DNA from: Pseudooceanicola onchidii
GTDB taxonomy: Bacteria; Pseudomonadota; Alphaproteobacteria; Rhodobacterales; Rhodobacteraceae
Direction: 5' to 3'
DNA length: 64,000 nt
Assembly: GCF_004959925.1 (NCBI RefSeq)
Contig: NZ_SPUW01000001.1
Span: 1,054,001-1,118,000, forward strand
Shown: one piece after another, positions 9,616-18,599 of the stretch
Layout: every line of letters begins with the position of its first letter
How positions within the stretch are numbered: position 1 is the first letter of the stretch
Notes under the pieces: generated by a model
Seen by the model: the letters and a program-made list of their open reading frames with translations, nothing else
Database searches by the model: none
Told to the model about the DNA's origin: nothing
Made by a program: the position numbers and the translations under genes

Positions 9616-9695
9616 GATCCGCCTTGTGATTGATGGGTCTGTCAAAGATGTAATCCCCGGCCATCTGTCTTGCAAGACGGCCGGGAGGGGCGATT

Positions 9696-11855
9696 TCAGG
9701 CGAAAGCCTCACCAAAGGTGCCGCGGTAGAGCGCCGACAGTTCTGCCAGCGGCGCGCTGCTGCCGCCCATGCTGACGTGATCGCCGGTGAACTTGCCGAC
9801 GGTCGTGACCGACACGCCCGCCTGGCCGGCGGCCACCATCAGCGCCTCGGCGGCGTCGAAGTTGCAGGCCACCAGGTAGCGGCCCTGGTCTTCGCCGAAC
9901 AGGTGACCCTGATCGCTGTCGTCGAGCACGACCCCCACGCCCGAGGCTTCGGCCATCTCGAAGGCCGCCAGCGCAAGGCCGCCATCGCTCAGATCGGTGC
10001 AGGCGCGGATGGTGTCGCGGTTGGCCAGGATGAACTCGCCCGCCGCGCGCTCGGCTGCCAGGTCCACATGCGGCGCGTCGCCTTCGACACGGCCAAAGAC
10101 CTCGGCCAGCAGGGCCGACTGGCCCAGATGCCCCTTGGTCTCGCCCACCAGCAGCGCGACGTGTCCGTCCCGCGCCAGCCCGGTGATCGCGTGATCGACA
10201 TGGTCGATCAGCCCCACGGCGCCGATGGTCGGGGTCGGCAGGATCGCCTGGCCGTCGGTTTCATTGTAAAGCGACACGTTGCCCGACACGATCGGCATGT
10301 CGAGCGCGGTGCAGGCCTGCCCGATGCCTTTGATCGCGCCGACGAACTGGCCCATGATCTCGGGCTTTTCGGGGTTGCCGAAGTTCAGGTTGTCGGTCGA
10401 GGCCAGCGGCCGCGCGCCCGAAGCGACAAGGTTCCGGAACGCCTCGGCCACCGCCTGTTTGCCGCCCTCGACCGGGTTCGCCTTGACGTAGCGCGGGGTG
10501 ACGTCGGACGTGAAGGCCAGCGCCTTGTCCGTCCCGTGCACCCGGATGATGCCCGCGCCAAAGCCCGGGATGCGCATCGTGTCGGCCATCACCTGGCTGT
10601 CGTATTGCTCATAGACCCACTGCCGCGAGGCATAGTTCACCGACCCGATCAGCGCCTTCAGACCGTCGATCGGATCGACCGCCGGGATGTCGCCCAGGGG
10701 CGCGGCGGCTGGCGTCGGCACGTGCGGCCGGTCGTACTCCGGTGCCATCGACGACAGTTTCGACAGCGGCAGGTCGGCCCAGACCTTGCCCTTGTGTTCG
10801 ATCAGGAAGCGGTCTTCGGGGATGGTTTCGCCCACGATGGCGAAGTCGAGGTCCCACTTGTCGAAGACGGCCTTCGCCTCGGCTTCCTTGGACGGATCCA
10901 GCACCATGAGCATCCGCTCCTGGCTTTCCGACAGCATCATCTCGTAGGCGGTCATGCCCTCTTCGCGGCAGGGGACGCGGTCAAGCTCAAGCTTGATGCC
11001 GAGGCCGCCCTTGTCGCCCATCTCCACCGCCGAACAGGTCAGACCGGCGGCCCCCATGTCCTGGATCGAGATCACGGCACCGGTGCGCATCAGCTCCATG
11101 CAGGCTTCCATCAGCCGCTTTTCGGTGAACGGATCGCCCACCTGCACCGTGGGGCGCTTTTCCTCGATGGTGTCGTCAAACTCGGCGCTGGCCATGGTCG
11201 CGCCGCCGACGCCATCGCGGCCCGTCTTGGCACCCAGGTAGACGACCGGCATGCCGACGCCCGAAGCGGCAGAGTAGAAAATCTTGTCCGCATCGGCCAG
11301 ACCGGCGGCAAAGGCATTGACCAGGCAGTTGCCGTTATAGGCCGGATCGAACCGCACCTCGCCGCCCACGGTCGGCACGCCGAAGCAGTTGCCGTAGCCG
11401 CCCACGCCTTCGACCACGCCATGCACCAGCTGCCGGGTCTTGGGATGCGCGACTTCGCCGAAGGACAGCGAATTCATCGCCGCCACCGGACGCGCGCCCA
11501 TGGTAAAGACATCGCGCAGGATGCCGCCCACGCCGGTCGCCGCGCCCTGGTAGGGTTCGATGTAGGACGGGTGGTTATGGCTTTCCATCTTGAAAACCAC
11601 GGCCTGGTTGTCGCCGATATCGACCACGCCCGCGTTTTCGCCCGGCCCGCAGATGACCTGCGGCCCGGTGGTGGGCAGGGTCTTGAGGTGGATCTTCGAC
11701 GACTTGTAGGAACAGTGTTCGTTCCACATGGCCGAAAAGATGCCCAGTTCAGTGAACGTCGGCTCCCGGTTCAGGATCTTGAGGATCTCGGCATATTCAT
11801 CGGGCTTGATCCCGTGGCTCGCGATCAGCTCTTCTGTGATGGCCGGTTCCTGCAT
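9696..11855 (-). CDS. purL: Phosphoribosylformylglycinamidine synthase subunit PurL
   Basis: A 719-residue protein of the small (multi-subunit) PurL type. It makes formylglycinamidine ribonucleotide from FGAR, ATP and ammonia supplied by PurQ, with PurS as bridge, in purine synthesis. Family landmarks: SHGIKPDEY near the N-terminus, [12 protein letters not shown] with the conserved His, [10 protein letters not shown], the [11 protein letters not shown] segment and two AIRS-like halves. It shares strand with bolA and grx4 downstream. purS and purQ are not in the window. Confidence 0.96.
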   Translation of the reverse strand: MQEPAITEELIASHGIKPDEYAEILKILNREPTFTELGIFSAMWNEHCSYKSSKIHLKTLPTTGPQVICGPGENAGVVDIGDNQAVVFKMESHNHPSYIEPYQGAATGVGGILRDVFTMGARPVAAMNSLSFGEVAHPKTRQLVHGVVEGVGGYGNCFGVPTVGGEVRFDPAYNGNCLVNAFAAGLADADKIFYSAASGVGMPVVYLGAKTGRDGVGGATMASAEFDDTIEEKRPTVQVGDPFTEKRLMEACMELMRTGAVISIQDMGAAGLTCSAVEMGDKGGLGIKLELDRVPCREEGMTAYEMMLSESQERMLMVLDPSKEAEAKAVFDKWDLDFAIVGETIPEDRFLIEHKGKVWADLPLSKLSSMAPEYDRPHVPTPAAAPLGDIPAVDPIDGLKALIGSVNYASRQWVYEQYDSQVMADTMRIPGFGAGIIRVHGTDKALAFTSDVTPRYVKANPVEGGKQAVAEAFRNLVASGARPLASTDNLNFGNPEKPEIMGQFVGAIKGIGQACTALDMPIVSGNVSLYNETDGQAILPTPTIGAVGLIDHVDHAITGLARDGHVALLVGETKGHLGQSALLAEVFGRVEGDAPHVDLAAERAAGEFILANRDTIRACTDLSDGGLALAAFEMAEASGVGVVLDDSDQGHLFGEDQGRYLVACNFDAAEALMVAAGQAGVSVTTVGKFTGDHVSMGGSSAPLAELSALYRGTFGEAFA

Positions 11856-12072
11856 GTCGTCCCCCGTCTGGCGCCTGGTCGAAGATGGCCTCCTTTACGA
11901 CAGGTCGCCCATGGGGGGAAGGGGCGCGAAGGGGGAATGACGTGCCCGAGGCCCGACCTACCGCCCGTTGCAGGGGGCGGAATGAGTATTTCTGGCAAGA
12001 TGAAGCCCGCCCGGGGCGTGATTCGACACGCTGCGGTGCAGAGAAGTTTTCGCCGCGACTACAAGCGGAAAG

Positions 12073-12099
12073 AAAAAAGGCCGGACATAAAGTCCGGCC
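12073..12099 (-). terminator. Rho-independent terminator
   Basis: A perfect 8-bp stem (GGCCGGAC/GTCCGGCC), 5-base loop and six T on the minus strand. It ends the candidate small RNA and any read-through from the LysR gene at 12254. Confidence 0.85.
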
Positions 12100-12154
12100 A
12101 AGTCCAACAGGGAGGTATGAAGATGATGAAGCGTTAAGCAGCATCACCGTCACG
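12073..12154 (-). ncRNA. Candidate small RNA with anti-Shine-Dalgarno segment
   Basis: Downstream of the minus-strand LysR gene, a possible promoter (CTTGAT at 12183-12188, 16 bases, CATATG at 12161-12166) precedes about 80 bases ending in GGCCGGAC-TTTAT-GTCCGGCC and six T. The single-stranded part includes UUCAUACCUCCCUG, which is complementary to a ribosome site plus start codon. Alphaproteobacterial regulatory RNAs (for example the AbcR type) use such CUCCC segments to block translation of transporter mRNAs. It may instead be a 3' UTR product of the LysR transcript. The terminator is clear; the promoter and function are inferred. Confidence 0.5.
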
Positions 12155-12253
12155 AGTGCACATATGCGTCGTGTCAGAGTCGATCAAGTTGCAAAATGAC
12201 GCAGGTGCAGCATGGCCGATATGCGATTTGTGCAAGCCTTGATGGTGCGGACC

Positions 12254-13177
12254 TCAGCTGCGCTGGCCAACCTCGTCGGGGCGCGTTTCCTTCAGCCGCT
12301 TGCGGTGTGCGATGATCTCTTCCTGCACGAAGTCGCGGAAAGCCGCGATCCGCTTGGAATGCCGCAGCTCTTCTGGGAAGGCGAGGAACACGGGCACTTC
12401 CTGGCTTTCGACATCCGGCAGCACGCGTTCGAGGGTCGGGAAATCCTCGACCAGGTAGTCCGGCAGCACGCCGATCCCCAGCCCGTTGATCACCGCCTGC
12501 AACACGCCGAAATAGCTGTTCACGGTCAGCAGCGACGCGACATCATGGCTGAGCAGTTCGTTGACCAGCCCGGCGCCCGCCGCGACCTGCGCCGCCGCGG
12601 GGCTTTGGCAGATCAGCCGGTGTGCGCCGATGTCCTCCATCGTCTCGAGCCGCCCGCGCCGATCCAGGTACTCGGGGCTGGCGTACATGCGCATCCGCAC
12701 CGACATCAGCCGCTTGCGGATCAGGTCGGCCTGGCTGGGTTCCTTCATGCGGATCGCCACGTCGGCTTCGCGCATGGGCAGGTCCAGCACGCGTTCTTCC
12801 AGCATCAGGTCGATCTTCAGGTCCGGGTACTTCTCGTAGAACTTCGGCAGGCGCGGCGCGAGCCAGAGCGACCCGAAGCCGGTTGTCGTGGTCACGCGCA
12901 GCTCTCCGAAGACCTCTTCCTCGCTGTCGCGGATCCGCGCGGTCGCGGTATCAAGCCGCTTGGCCATGGCGCGGGTGGCGTCGAACAGCAGCTCGCCCTG
13001 CTCGGTGAGAATCAGGCCCCGCGCGTGGCGGTGGAACAGGGTGGCATTCAGCGATTCTTCCAGCGCCCGCACCTGGCGGGACACCGCCGATTGCGACAGG
13101 TGCAGCGTATCGCCGGCATGCGTCAGGCTGCCCGCGTCCGCCACCGCGTGAAAGATTCTGAGTTTATCCCAATCCAT
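12254..13177 (-). CDS. LysR-family transcriptional regulator
   Basis: A 307-residue LysR protein. The winged helix-turn-helix covers about residues 3-60 (FHAVADAGSLTHAGDTLHLS, then QSAVSRQVRALEE), followed by a type 2 periplasmic-binding-like effector domain. It is divergent from the indolepyruvate ferredoxin oxidoreductase gene with 155 bases between the starts. LysR regulators usually control the divergent gene and themselves, so it may respond to aromatic or branched 2-oxo acids. That is inference from position. A 6-bp inverted repeat lies in the shared region. Confidence 0.9.
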   Translation of the reverse strand: MDWDKLRIFHAVADAGSLTHAGDTLHLSQSAVSRQVRALEESLNATLFHRHARGLILTEQGELLFDATRAMAKRLDTATARIRDSEEEVFGELRVTTTTGFGSLWLAPRLPKFYEKYPDLKIDLMLEERVLDLPMREADVAIRMKEPSQADLIRKRLMSVRMRMYASPEYLDRRGRLETMEDIGAHRLICQSPAAAQVAAGAGLVNELLSHDVASLLTVNSYFGVLQAVINGLGIGVLPDYLVEDFPTLERVLPDVESQEVPVFLAFPEELRHSKRIAAFRDFVQEEIIAHRKRLKETRPDEVGQRS

Positions 13178-13239
13178 GATGCTAACTTTCCGCCCTCAAA
13201 CCTGCGATACGGGTAATCATCCGTCACATAGACCGTCAT

Positions 13240-13257
13240 CCCCTTCACGTTAAGGGG
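13240..13257. promoter_or_regulatory. Inverted repeat in the LysR/oxidoreductase divergent region
   Basis: CCCCTT-CACGTT-AAGGGG is a perfect 6-bp dyad between the divergent starts (13177 and 13333). About 20 bases further on, GTCA-N7-TGAC (13281-13295) is a second, shorter dyad. Either could be the LysR-type binding site. Confidence 0.35.
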
Positions 13258-13332
13258 AATTCCGGCAAAAACCAAAATCAGTCATATATTCTGACCCTTT
13301 TCTCGGTTAATATCGAGGCAGGGAGAACACAC

Positions 13333-16300
13333 ATGACCAAGCCAGAGATTACGCTCAACGACCGTTTCGATCTTGAGAAAAGCCCGGTCCTGCTCAACGG
13401 GACGCAGGCCCTTGTCCGTCTGATGCTGATGCAGAAGGCGCGCGACAGGGCGGCGGGGCTGAACACCGCCGGATATGTCACGGGCTATCGCGGATCGCCT
13501 CTGGGCGCCGTCGACATGCAGATGACCCGCGCCGCCAAGCAGCTGGCCGCCGCGGACATCAAGTTTCACGAGGGGTTGAACGAAGACCTGGCCGCCACCG
13601 CGCTCTGGGGATCGCAGCAGGCCGAGCTGCGGGGCGAAGGGCGCTTCGACGGGGTCTTTGGCCTGTGGTACGGCAAGGGGCCGGGGGTCGACCGGTCGGG
13701 CGACGCGATGAAACACGCCAACATGGCGGGCACGTCGCCCCATGGCGGCGTGCTGATGGCCATGGGGGACGACCATACGGGCGAATCCTCGACCGTGCTG
13801 CACCAGTCCGAATGGGCGCTGGTCGATGCCTACATGCCCGTGGTCTCTCCGGCCGGGGTGCAGGAGATTTTGGACCTTGGCGTCTATGGCTGGGCGCTGT
13901 CGCGCTATGCGGGCGTCTGGGTGGGGCTGAAGACCATGAAGGACACGGTCGAGGCGACGAGCGTTGTGGACGGCCGCCCCGATCGCATGTCGCTGGTCAC
14001 GCCCACGGATTTCCCGATGCCCGAGGGCGGGCTGAACATCCGCCTTGTCGATACGCCGACCGAACAGGAAACCCGGATGATCGACCACAAGCGGTTCGCG
14101 GCCGAGGCGTTTTCGCGCGCCAACCGGCTGGACCGTCGGCACTGGGGCAAGCCCGGTGCCAAGATCGGCTTTGTCGCGGCGGGCAAGAACTGGCTCGACC
14201 TGCAGCACGCGCTGGCCCTGCTGGGCATCGATGAGGGCGAGGCCGAACGGCTGGGCATCACCACCTACAAGGTCGCGCAGGTCTTCCCGCTGGACATGCT
14301 GAGCTTTCACGACTGGGCCGAGGGGCTGGACCTGATCGTCGTGGTCGAGGAAAAGCGCAAGCTGATCGAGGTCCAGATCAAGGAGGCACTGTTCGACGAC
14401 AACCGCTACCGCGTCTGGGGCTGGTACAAGGGCGGCGCCGGCGGCCTGCACCGCGAGGAACTGTTCCCGACCCGCGGCGCGCTGGATCCCATCTGGATCG
14501 CGCAGAAGCTGGGCGGCATCCTGATCGACGAAGGCCGCGACACCGATCGCATCCGCGCGGGCCTGAGCGCGCTGGATGAGGCCAAGCGCAACGACAACGC
14601 GCCCGAGATCGCGGCGCGTCTGCCGTATTTCTGTTCCGGCTGCCCGCACAACTCCTCGACCAAGGTGCCCGAGGGATCGCGCGCCTATGCCGGGATTGGC
14701 TGCCACTACATGGTGCAGTGGATGGACCGCTCGACCCAGGGCTTTACCCACATGGGGGCCGAGGGCGCGAACTGGATCGGCGAGGCGCCGTTTTCCAGCA
14801 CCGGGCACGTCTTCCAGAACCTTGGTGACGGCACCTACAACCATTCGGGGGTGCAGGCGATCCGGGCCGCGCTCGCCTCGGATGCGAACATCACCTACAA
14901 GATCCTCTTCAACGACGCCGTCGCCATGACCGGTGGCCAGAAGAACGAAGGCGGTCTGACCCCCGACCGGATCGCGCACGAGCTGACCGCCATGGGCGTG
15001 CGCCGGCTGAGCGTGGTCTACGATGAAAAGGAAGAACCCCGGCGCGAGGATTTCCCCAAGTCCGTCGGCTGGCACGAACGGGCCGAGCTTGAGAGCGTCC
15101 AGAAGGAGATGGCCAAGGTCCAGGGGGTGAGCGTCATCCTTTATGTGCAGACCTGCGCCGCCGAAAAGCGCCGTCGTCGCAAGCGCGGGCAGTTCCCCGA
15201 TCCCGACAAGCGGGTCTTCATCAATTCGGATGTCTGCGAAGGCTGCGGCGATTGTGGCGTTCAGTCGAACTGCGTCTCGATCGTCCCGAAGGAAACCGAA
15301 CTGGGCCGCAAGCGCCAGATCGACCAGTCGTCCTGCAACAAGGACTTCAGCTGTCTCAAGGGCTTCTGCCCATCCTTCGTTACGCTGGAAGGCGCGAAGG
15401 TCAAGAAGGCGACCGGGCAGGGCATCGACCTGCCGGACCTTCCCGCCCCGGTGCTGCCCGCGATCCAGGGCACCCATAACGTGGTGATCACCGGCGTTGG
15501 CGGCACCGGCGTCGTCACCGTCGGTGCGCTGCTGGCGCAGGCCGCGCAGCTGGACGGCAAGGGCGCGGGCATGATGGAGATGGCTGGCCTCGCCCAGAAG
15601 GGCGGCGCGGTGCATATCCATGTCCGACTGGCGGAAAAGCCCGAAGATATCAGTGCGATCCGCGTCGCTACCGGCGAGGCGCACGCCCTGATCGGCGGCG
15701 ATCTGGTGGTCAGCGCCGGCGCCAAGACCCTGGGCCTGACGCGCCAGGGACAGACCGGAGCGGTGGTGAACTCTCACCAGATCATCACCGGGGATTTCAC
15801 CCGCAACACCGAATTCCAGATCCCCTTCGACCGGCTTGAAATGCAGCTTGAGGCGCGGCTGGGCGACCGGGTGGCGCTGTTCGACGCGTCCGAGCTGGCG
15901 CGGGTGGTGATGGGGGATTCCATCTTCTCGAACATGATGGTGCTGGGGGCGGCCTGGCAGAACGGGCTGCTGCCCCTGACTTTGGACGCGATAGAAGGGG
16001 CGATCCGGTTGAACGGCGCGGCGGTCGACAAGAACCTGCACGCCTTCGCCATCGGTCGCTGGGCCGCGCTGCACCCCGAAGAGGCCGCAAAGCGCGCGAC
16101 CACGACCGTGGTGCAGAAGCCCTTGTCCTTGCAGGAAAAGATCGACTTCCGGGCCGATCACCTGCGCGCCCACACCGGGCGCGGGCTGGCCAAGAAGTAC
16201 CGCAAGATGGTCGAGGGGATCAGCGACGATACCCTGAAGCTGGGCGTGGCGCAGGGCTATCACAAGCTGCTGGCCTACAAGGATGAATACGAGGTCGCGC

Positions 16301-16749
16301 GGCTTCTTCTGGACACCGAGAAGAAGGCCAAGGCCGAATTCGACGGCGATTTCCGCATGACCTATCACCTTGCTGCGCCCGTCGTGGCCGGGAAAGAGGA
16401 GAACGGTCGCCCCGGCAAGCGCCAGTTCGGGCCGTGGATGAAGACGCCGCTGTCAGTTCTCGCCCGGCTGAAGGTGCTGCGCGGCACGCCGTTCGATCCC
16501 TTCGGCCGGTCCGAGGAACGCCGGATGGAGCGCGCCCTGATCAAGCAGTACGAGGCCGACATGGCCGAGGTGCTGCCCAAGGTCACGCCCGCCACCCGTG
16601 ACATCGCCGTGGCCATCGCCGAATTGCCCCTGAAGATCAGGGGCTTCGGCCCGGTCAAGGCGGCCAACGAGGCCAAGACCGCCAAGGAACGCGAGGCGCT
16701 GCTGGCCAGCTTCCGCGCCGGTGGCGGGATGGCCAAGGCCGCAGAATAA
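13333..16749 (+). CDS. Indolepyruvate ferredoxin oxidoreductase family protein, fused subunits
   Basis: A 1138-residue single-chain enzyme of the 2-oxoacid:acceptor oxidoreductase family. Such fusions oxidise indolepyruvate and other aryl/branched 2-oxo acids to acyl-CoA, passing electrons to ferredoxin or another carrier. Order: pyrimidine-binding part with GYRGSPLGAVD near residue 45; TPP-binding domain with GIGCHYM and GDGTYNHSG; a Cys-rich cluster region CEGCGDCGVQSNC, then SCNKDFSCLKGFCPSF; and a gamma domain starting ITGVGGTGVVTVGALLAQAA. An ATG with GGGAG upstream is used. A strongly open antisense frame here is a codon-bias shadow. Confidence 0.93.
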   Translation: MTKPEITLNDRFDLEKSPVLLNGTQALVRLMLMQKARDRAAGLNTAGYVTGYRGSPLGAVDMQMTRAAKQLAAADIKFHEGLNEDLAATALWGSQQAELRGEGRFDGVFGLWYGKGPGVDRSGDAMKHANMAGTSPHGGVLMAMGDDHTGESSTVLHQSEWALVDAYMPVVSPAGVQEILDLGVYGWALSRYAGVWVGLKTMKDTVEATSVVDGRPDRMSLVTPTDFPMPEGGLNIRLVDTPTEQETRMIDHKRFAAEAFSRANRLDRRHWGKPGAKIGFVAAGKNWLDLQHALALLGIDEGEAERLGITTYKVAQVFPLDMLSFHDWAEGLDLIVVVEEKRKLIEVQIKEALFDDNRYRVWGWYKGGAGGLHREELFPTRGALDPIWIAQKLGGILIDEGRDTDRIRAGLSALDEAKRNDNAPEIAARLPYFCSGCPHNSSTKVPEGSRAYAGIGCHYMVQWMDRSTQGFTHMGAEGANWIGEAPFSSTGHVFQNLGDGTYNHSGVQAIRAALASDANITYKILFNDAVAMTGGQKNEGGLTPDRIAHELTAMGVRRLSVVYDEKEEPRREDFPKSVGWHERAELESVQKEMAKVQGVSVILYVQTCAAEKRRRRKRGQFPDPDKRVFINSDVCEGCGDCGVQSNCVSIVPKETELGRKRQIDQSSCNKDFSCLKGFCPSFVTLEGAKVKKATGQGIDLPDLPAPVLPAIQGTHNVVITGVGGTGVVTVGALLAQAAQLDGKGAGMMEMAGLAQKGGAVHIHVRLAEKPEDISAIRVATGEAHALIGGDLVVSAGAKTLGLTRQGQTGAVVNSHQIITGDFTRNTEFQIPFDRLEMQLEARLGDRVALFDASELARVVMGDSIFSNMMVLGAAWQNGLLPLTLDAIEGAIRLNGAAVDKNLHAFAIGRWAALHPEEAAKRATTTVVQKPLSLQEKIDFRADHLRAHTGRGLAKKYRKMVEGISDDTLKLGVAQGYHKLLAYKDEYEVARLLLDTEKKAKAEFDGDFRMTYHLAAPVVAGKEENGRPGKRQFGPWMKTPLSVLARLKVLRGTPFDPFGRSEERRMERALIKQYEADMAEVLPKVTPATRDIAVAIAELPLKIRGFGPVKAANEAKTAKEREALLASFRAGGGMAKAAE

Positions 16750-16772
16750 ACGATCTGTACCGCCGCATGACC

Positions 16773-17287
16773 TCATGCGGTGGTGCCTGCGCGCCAGTCG
16801 TCCAGCGCGGCGTTCGGCGCGCCATCGTCCTGCGGGACGGGCGTGGAGGCTGTGGTGACCGGGGGCGTCGAACGTGACAGGGTTTCGGCGATTTCGCGTT
16901 GAAATTGCTGGCCTTTCAGCTGATGGCGCGCGCCGAAATAAAAGCTCACCACGGCGCCCATCAACCACCACAAAGCCTCGGGCACCAGGGCCAGGCCCTG
17001 CATCCGTTCGCCGAACCACGCCGGGTCCGTCATAGCGGATATGAACAGACCGATCGTTCCGAATGCCAGCATTGGGCGGGGCAGGCGGTTCAGCCCGTCG
17101 ATCATCACGTCGAACCCCGACCGTGTGGCGCGGAATTCGGCGGCATGCTGGGCCAGCGCGGCCGAGAGCCGGTCGCATCGCGCTGACCGGCATTTTCCGC
17201 ATTCTCGCGAAAGACTTCTGCCGTTTCGCGCAGCACGTTTCGATGGCCGCCGAAGACGGTGTTGAGCAGGGTCGAGATCAGTCCCAT
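16773..17287 (-). pseudogene. Holin-family gene with a single-base frameshift
   Basis: The gene starts at the ATG at 17287 (MGLISTLLNTVFGGHRNVLR) and reads well to GQRDA, then leaves phase. The sequel DRLSAALAQHAAEF, two membrane helices (about PMLAFGTIGLFISAM and ALWWLMGAVVSFYFGA) and a polar tail continue in the neighbouring frame to 16773. Adding one base near 17174-17176 (GATGCGACC to GATGCCGACC) restores one product of about 170 residues. The start overlaps the end of the endolysin gene by 10 bases. It is either a true inactivating deletion or a sequence error. Holins make the membrane hole that lets endolysin reach the wall. Confidence 0.75.
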
Positions 17288-17892
17288 GAGGCGGTCCTTT
17301 TGCGGAACTCTTGTTCTGTGAGGTGGTAGCGGGGGGCGATGAAGGCCTCGGCCCGGGTGATCCAGCCTCCTTTGCCACCCGCGCGGGTGCGGGCGAATTT
17401 GCGGCTGGCCGGGCGGCGGTCGGCGAGGGCGAAATAGTAGTTCCGGCGCGCGATCCCGTAGGCATCGGTCAGATGATCGGGCGCGCGGCGGGCGGCATCC
17501 TGAGCGGCGGCCACGGTCTGCGGTCCGATCACGCCGTCGGTGGTCAGCCGTGCGCCCATGCGGTTCAACAGGCCTTGAAGGATCTTGACCGCGTTGGCGC
17601 CTGCGTTGACCTGCATGTCAAAGACGCTGTCCCAAAGCATCTCAGGCAGTTGGTCGATGCCCGGCGCGTGGAAGTACCGGTCGACAAAGATCTGCGCGGC
17701 GCGGTCGCGGGTCAGTGCCCGCACGTCCTGAGCCGTGATCTGGCCATCGCCGGTCAGGTCCAGCCCAAGCTGGCGCATCGTGCCGATGGTCACGCCGAAA
17801 TTGGTGGCGCCACCCGGATCATCGGGATCGTCCACATAGCCGCCCTCGCGGGCGACGATGGCCTGCGCCATCTGTCGGATCTTCTGCATCAC
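17278..17892 (-). CDS. Endolysin: glycoside hydrolase 108 with peptidoglycan-binding domain
   Basis: A 204-residue N-acetylmuramidase-like lysozyme. The GH108 signature is at the N-terminus with likely catalytic Glu16 in AREGGYVDDPDDPGGATNFG. A C-terminal peptidoglycan-binding segment carries ARLTTDGVIGPQTVAAAQ. There is no signal peptide, as expected for a holin-dependent endolysin. The holin gene starts inside its last codons. In Rhodobacter capsulatus a similar unlinked endolysin/holin pair releases gene transfer agent particles. No phage structural genes surround this pair, so that role is the best guess. Confidence 0.88.
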   Translation of the reverse strand: MMQKIRQMAQAIVAREGGYVDDPDDPGGATNFGVTIGTMRQLGLDLTGDGQITAQDVRALTRDRAAQIFVDRYFHAPGIDQLPEMLWDSVFDMQVNAGANAVKILQGLLNRMGARLTTDGVIGPQTVAAAQDAARRAPDHLTDAYGIARRNYYFALADRRPASRKFARTRAGGKGGWITRAEAFIAPRYHLTEQEFRKRTASWD

Positions 17893-18145
17893 TGCCTCGC
17901 GTTTTGTTATGCGCGAGAGGATGCCGGGGGATGGTTAACGAAGTCTTGGACCACCGCGCGGCGGTCGGGACGACGGGGCAACGCCTGTCCGCCGGGTGGG
18001 CGATCCACGGGTGAGGGCTTCGATTTATGGCACCTTCACATCGAAGAACTGAACCTGCGCTGGCGTCAAAACATCGCCCGCCCGAGGGGGCGGACGGGCG
18101 ATGGCCCGGCGGCGCTGCGCGCCTTGTTCCGGGCCAGAGGCGACC

Positions 18146-18592
18146 TCAGTTGGTCTCGGGCTCCTGGTAGACGCCCTGTTCCTTCAAGGCGTCCACGACC
18201 TCTTTCGGCATGTAGCTTTCGTCGTGTTTCGCAAGGATCTCAGTCGCTTCGAAGGTGCCGTCCACGTAGCGCCCGGTGCCGATCATGCCCTGGTTCTCGG
18301 CAAAGAGGTCGGGCAGGATGCCGGTGAAGGTGACGGGGATCGAGGCATTGCCGTCGGTCACCGAAAAGCGCACCGTTTCACCCTGGCCGCGGGCCAGCGT
18401 GCCGCCTTCGACCAGCCCGCCCAGGCGGAAGGTTTCGTTCGGCGCAGGCGGTTCGGTGGCGACCTGCGTGGGCGACCGGAAGAAGTTGATGCCGTCGCGC
18501 ATGGCATAGCCGACCAGCGCGGTGGCCGTGACCAAAGCCACGACCGCCAGCAGGATGATCTGGATACGGCGCTGTTTTTTCAGACCTTTCAT
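18146..18592 (-). CDS. ccmE: Cytochrome c maturation heme chaperone CcmE
   Basis: A 148-residue periplasmic heme chaperone anchored by one N-terminal helix (about residues 10-29). It carries heme covalently to the CcmF/H lyase. The heme-binding motif is HDESYMP, with His123 and Tyr127 at the expected positions. The beta-barrel body includes FRLGGLVEGGTL. It lies 8 bases from argC on the same strand, whereas the partners ccmF and ccmH are 3.3 kb away on the other strand. Confidence 0.95.
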   Translation of the reverse strand: MKGLKKQRRIQIILLAVVALVTATALVGYAMRDGINFFRSPTQVATEPPAPNETFRLGGLVEGGTLARGQGETVRFSVTDGNASIPVTFTGILPDLFAENQGMIGTGRYVDGTFEATEILAKHDESYMPKEVVDALKEQGVYQEPETN

Positions 18593-18599
18593 GCAGCCC

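Larger units (their letters stand above)
11856..12253. other. Non-coding interval between purL and LysR gene
   Basis: About 400 bases without a credible protein gene. It holds the purL leader/promoter region and, at 12073-12154 on the minus strand, a candidate small RNA ending in a strong intrinsic terminator. Confidence 0.7.

Noticed and set aside
12117-12137. A six-codon peptide MKMMKR with a strong GGAGG on the plus strand
   Set aside because: Tempting as a leader peptide, but no gene or attenuator follows on the plus strand, and the same bases are better explained as the antisense of the candidate small RNA.
13282-16368. A 1028-codon open frame antisense to the indolepyruvate oxidoreductase
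   Set aside because: High GC content keeps the opposite strand open; the product is low-complexity (His, Arg, Gly, Pro-rich) and resembles no family, while the plus-strand protein has clear motifs.
16773-17892. Prophage remnant
   Set aside because: Endolysin and holin stand alone between metabolic genes; no integrase, capsid, tail or repressor genes and no attachment-site repeats were seen, so a GTA-type lysis cassette is more likely.
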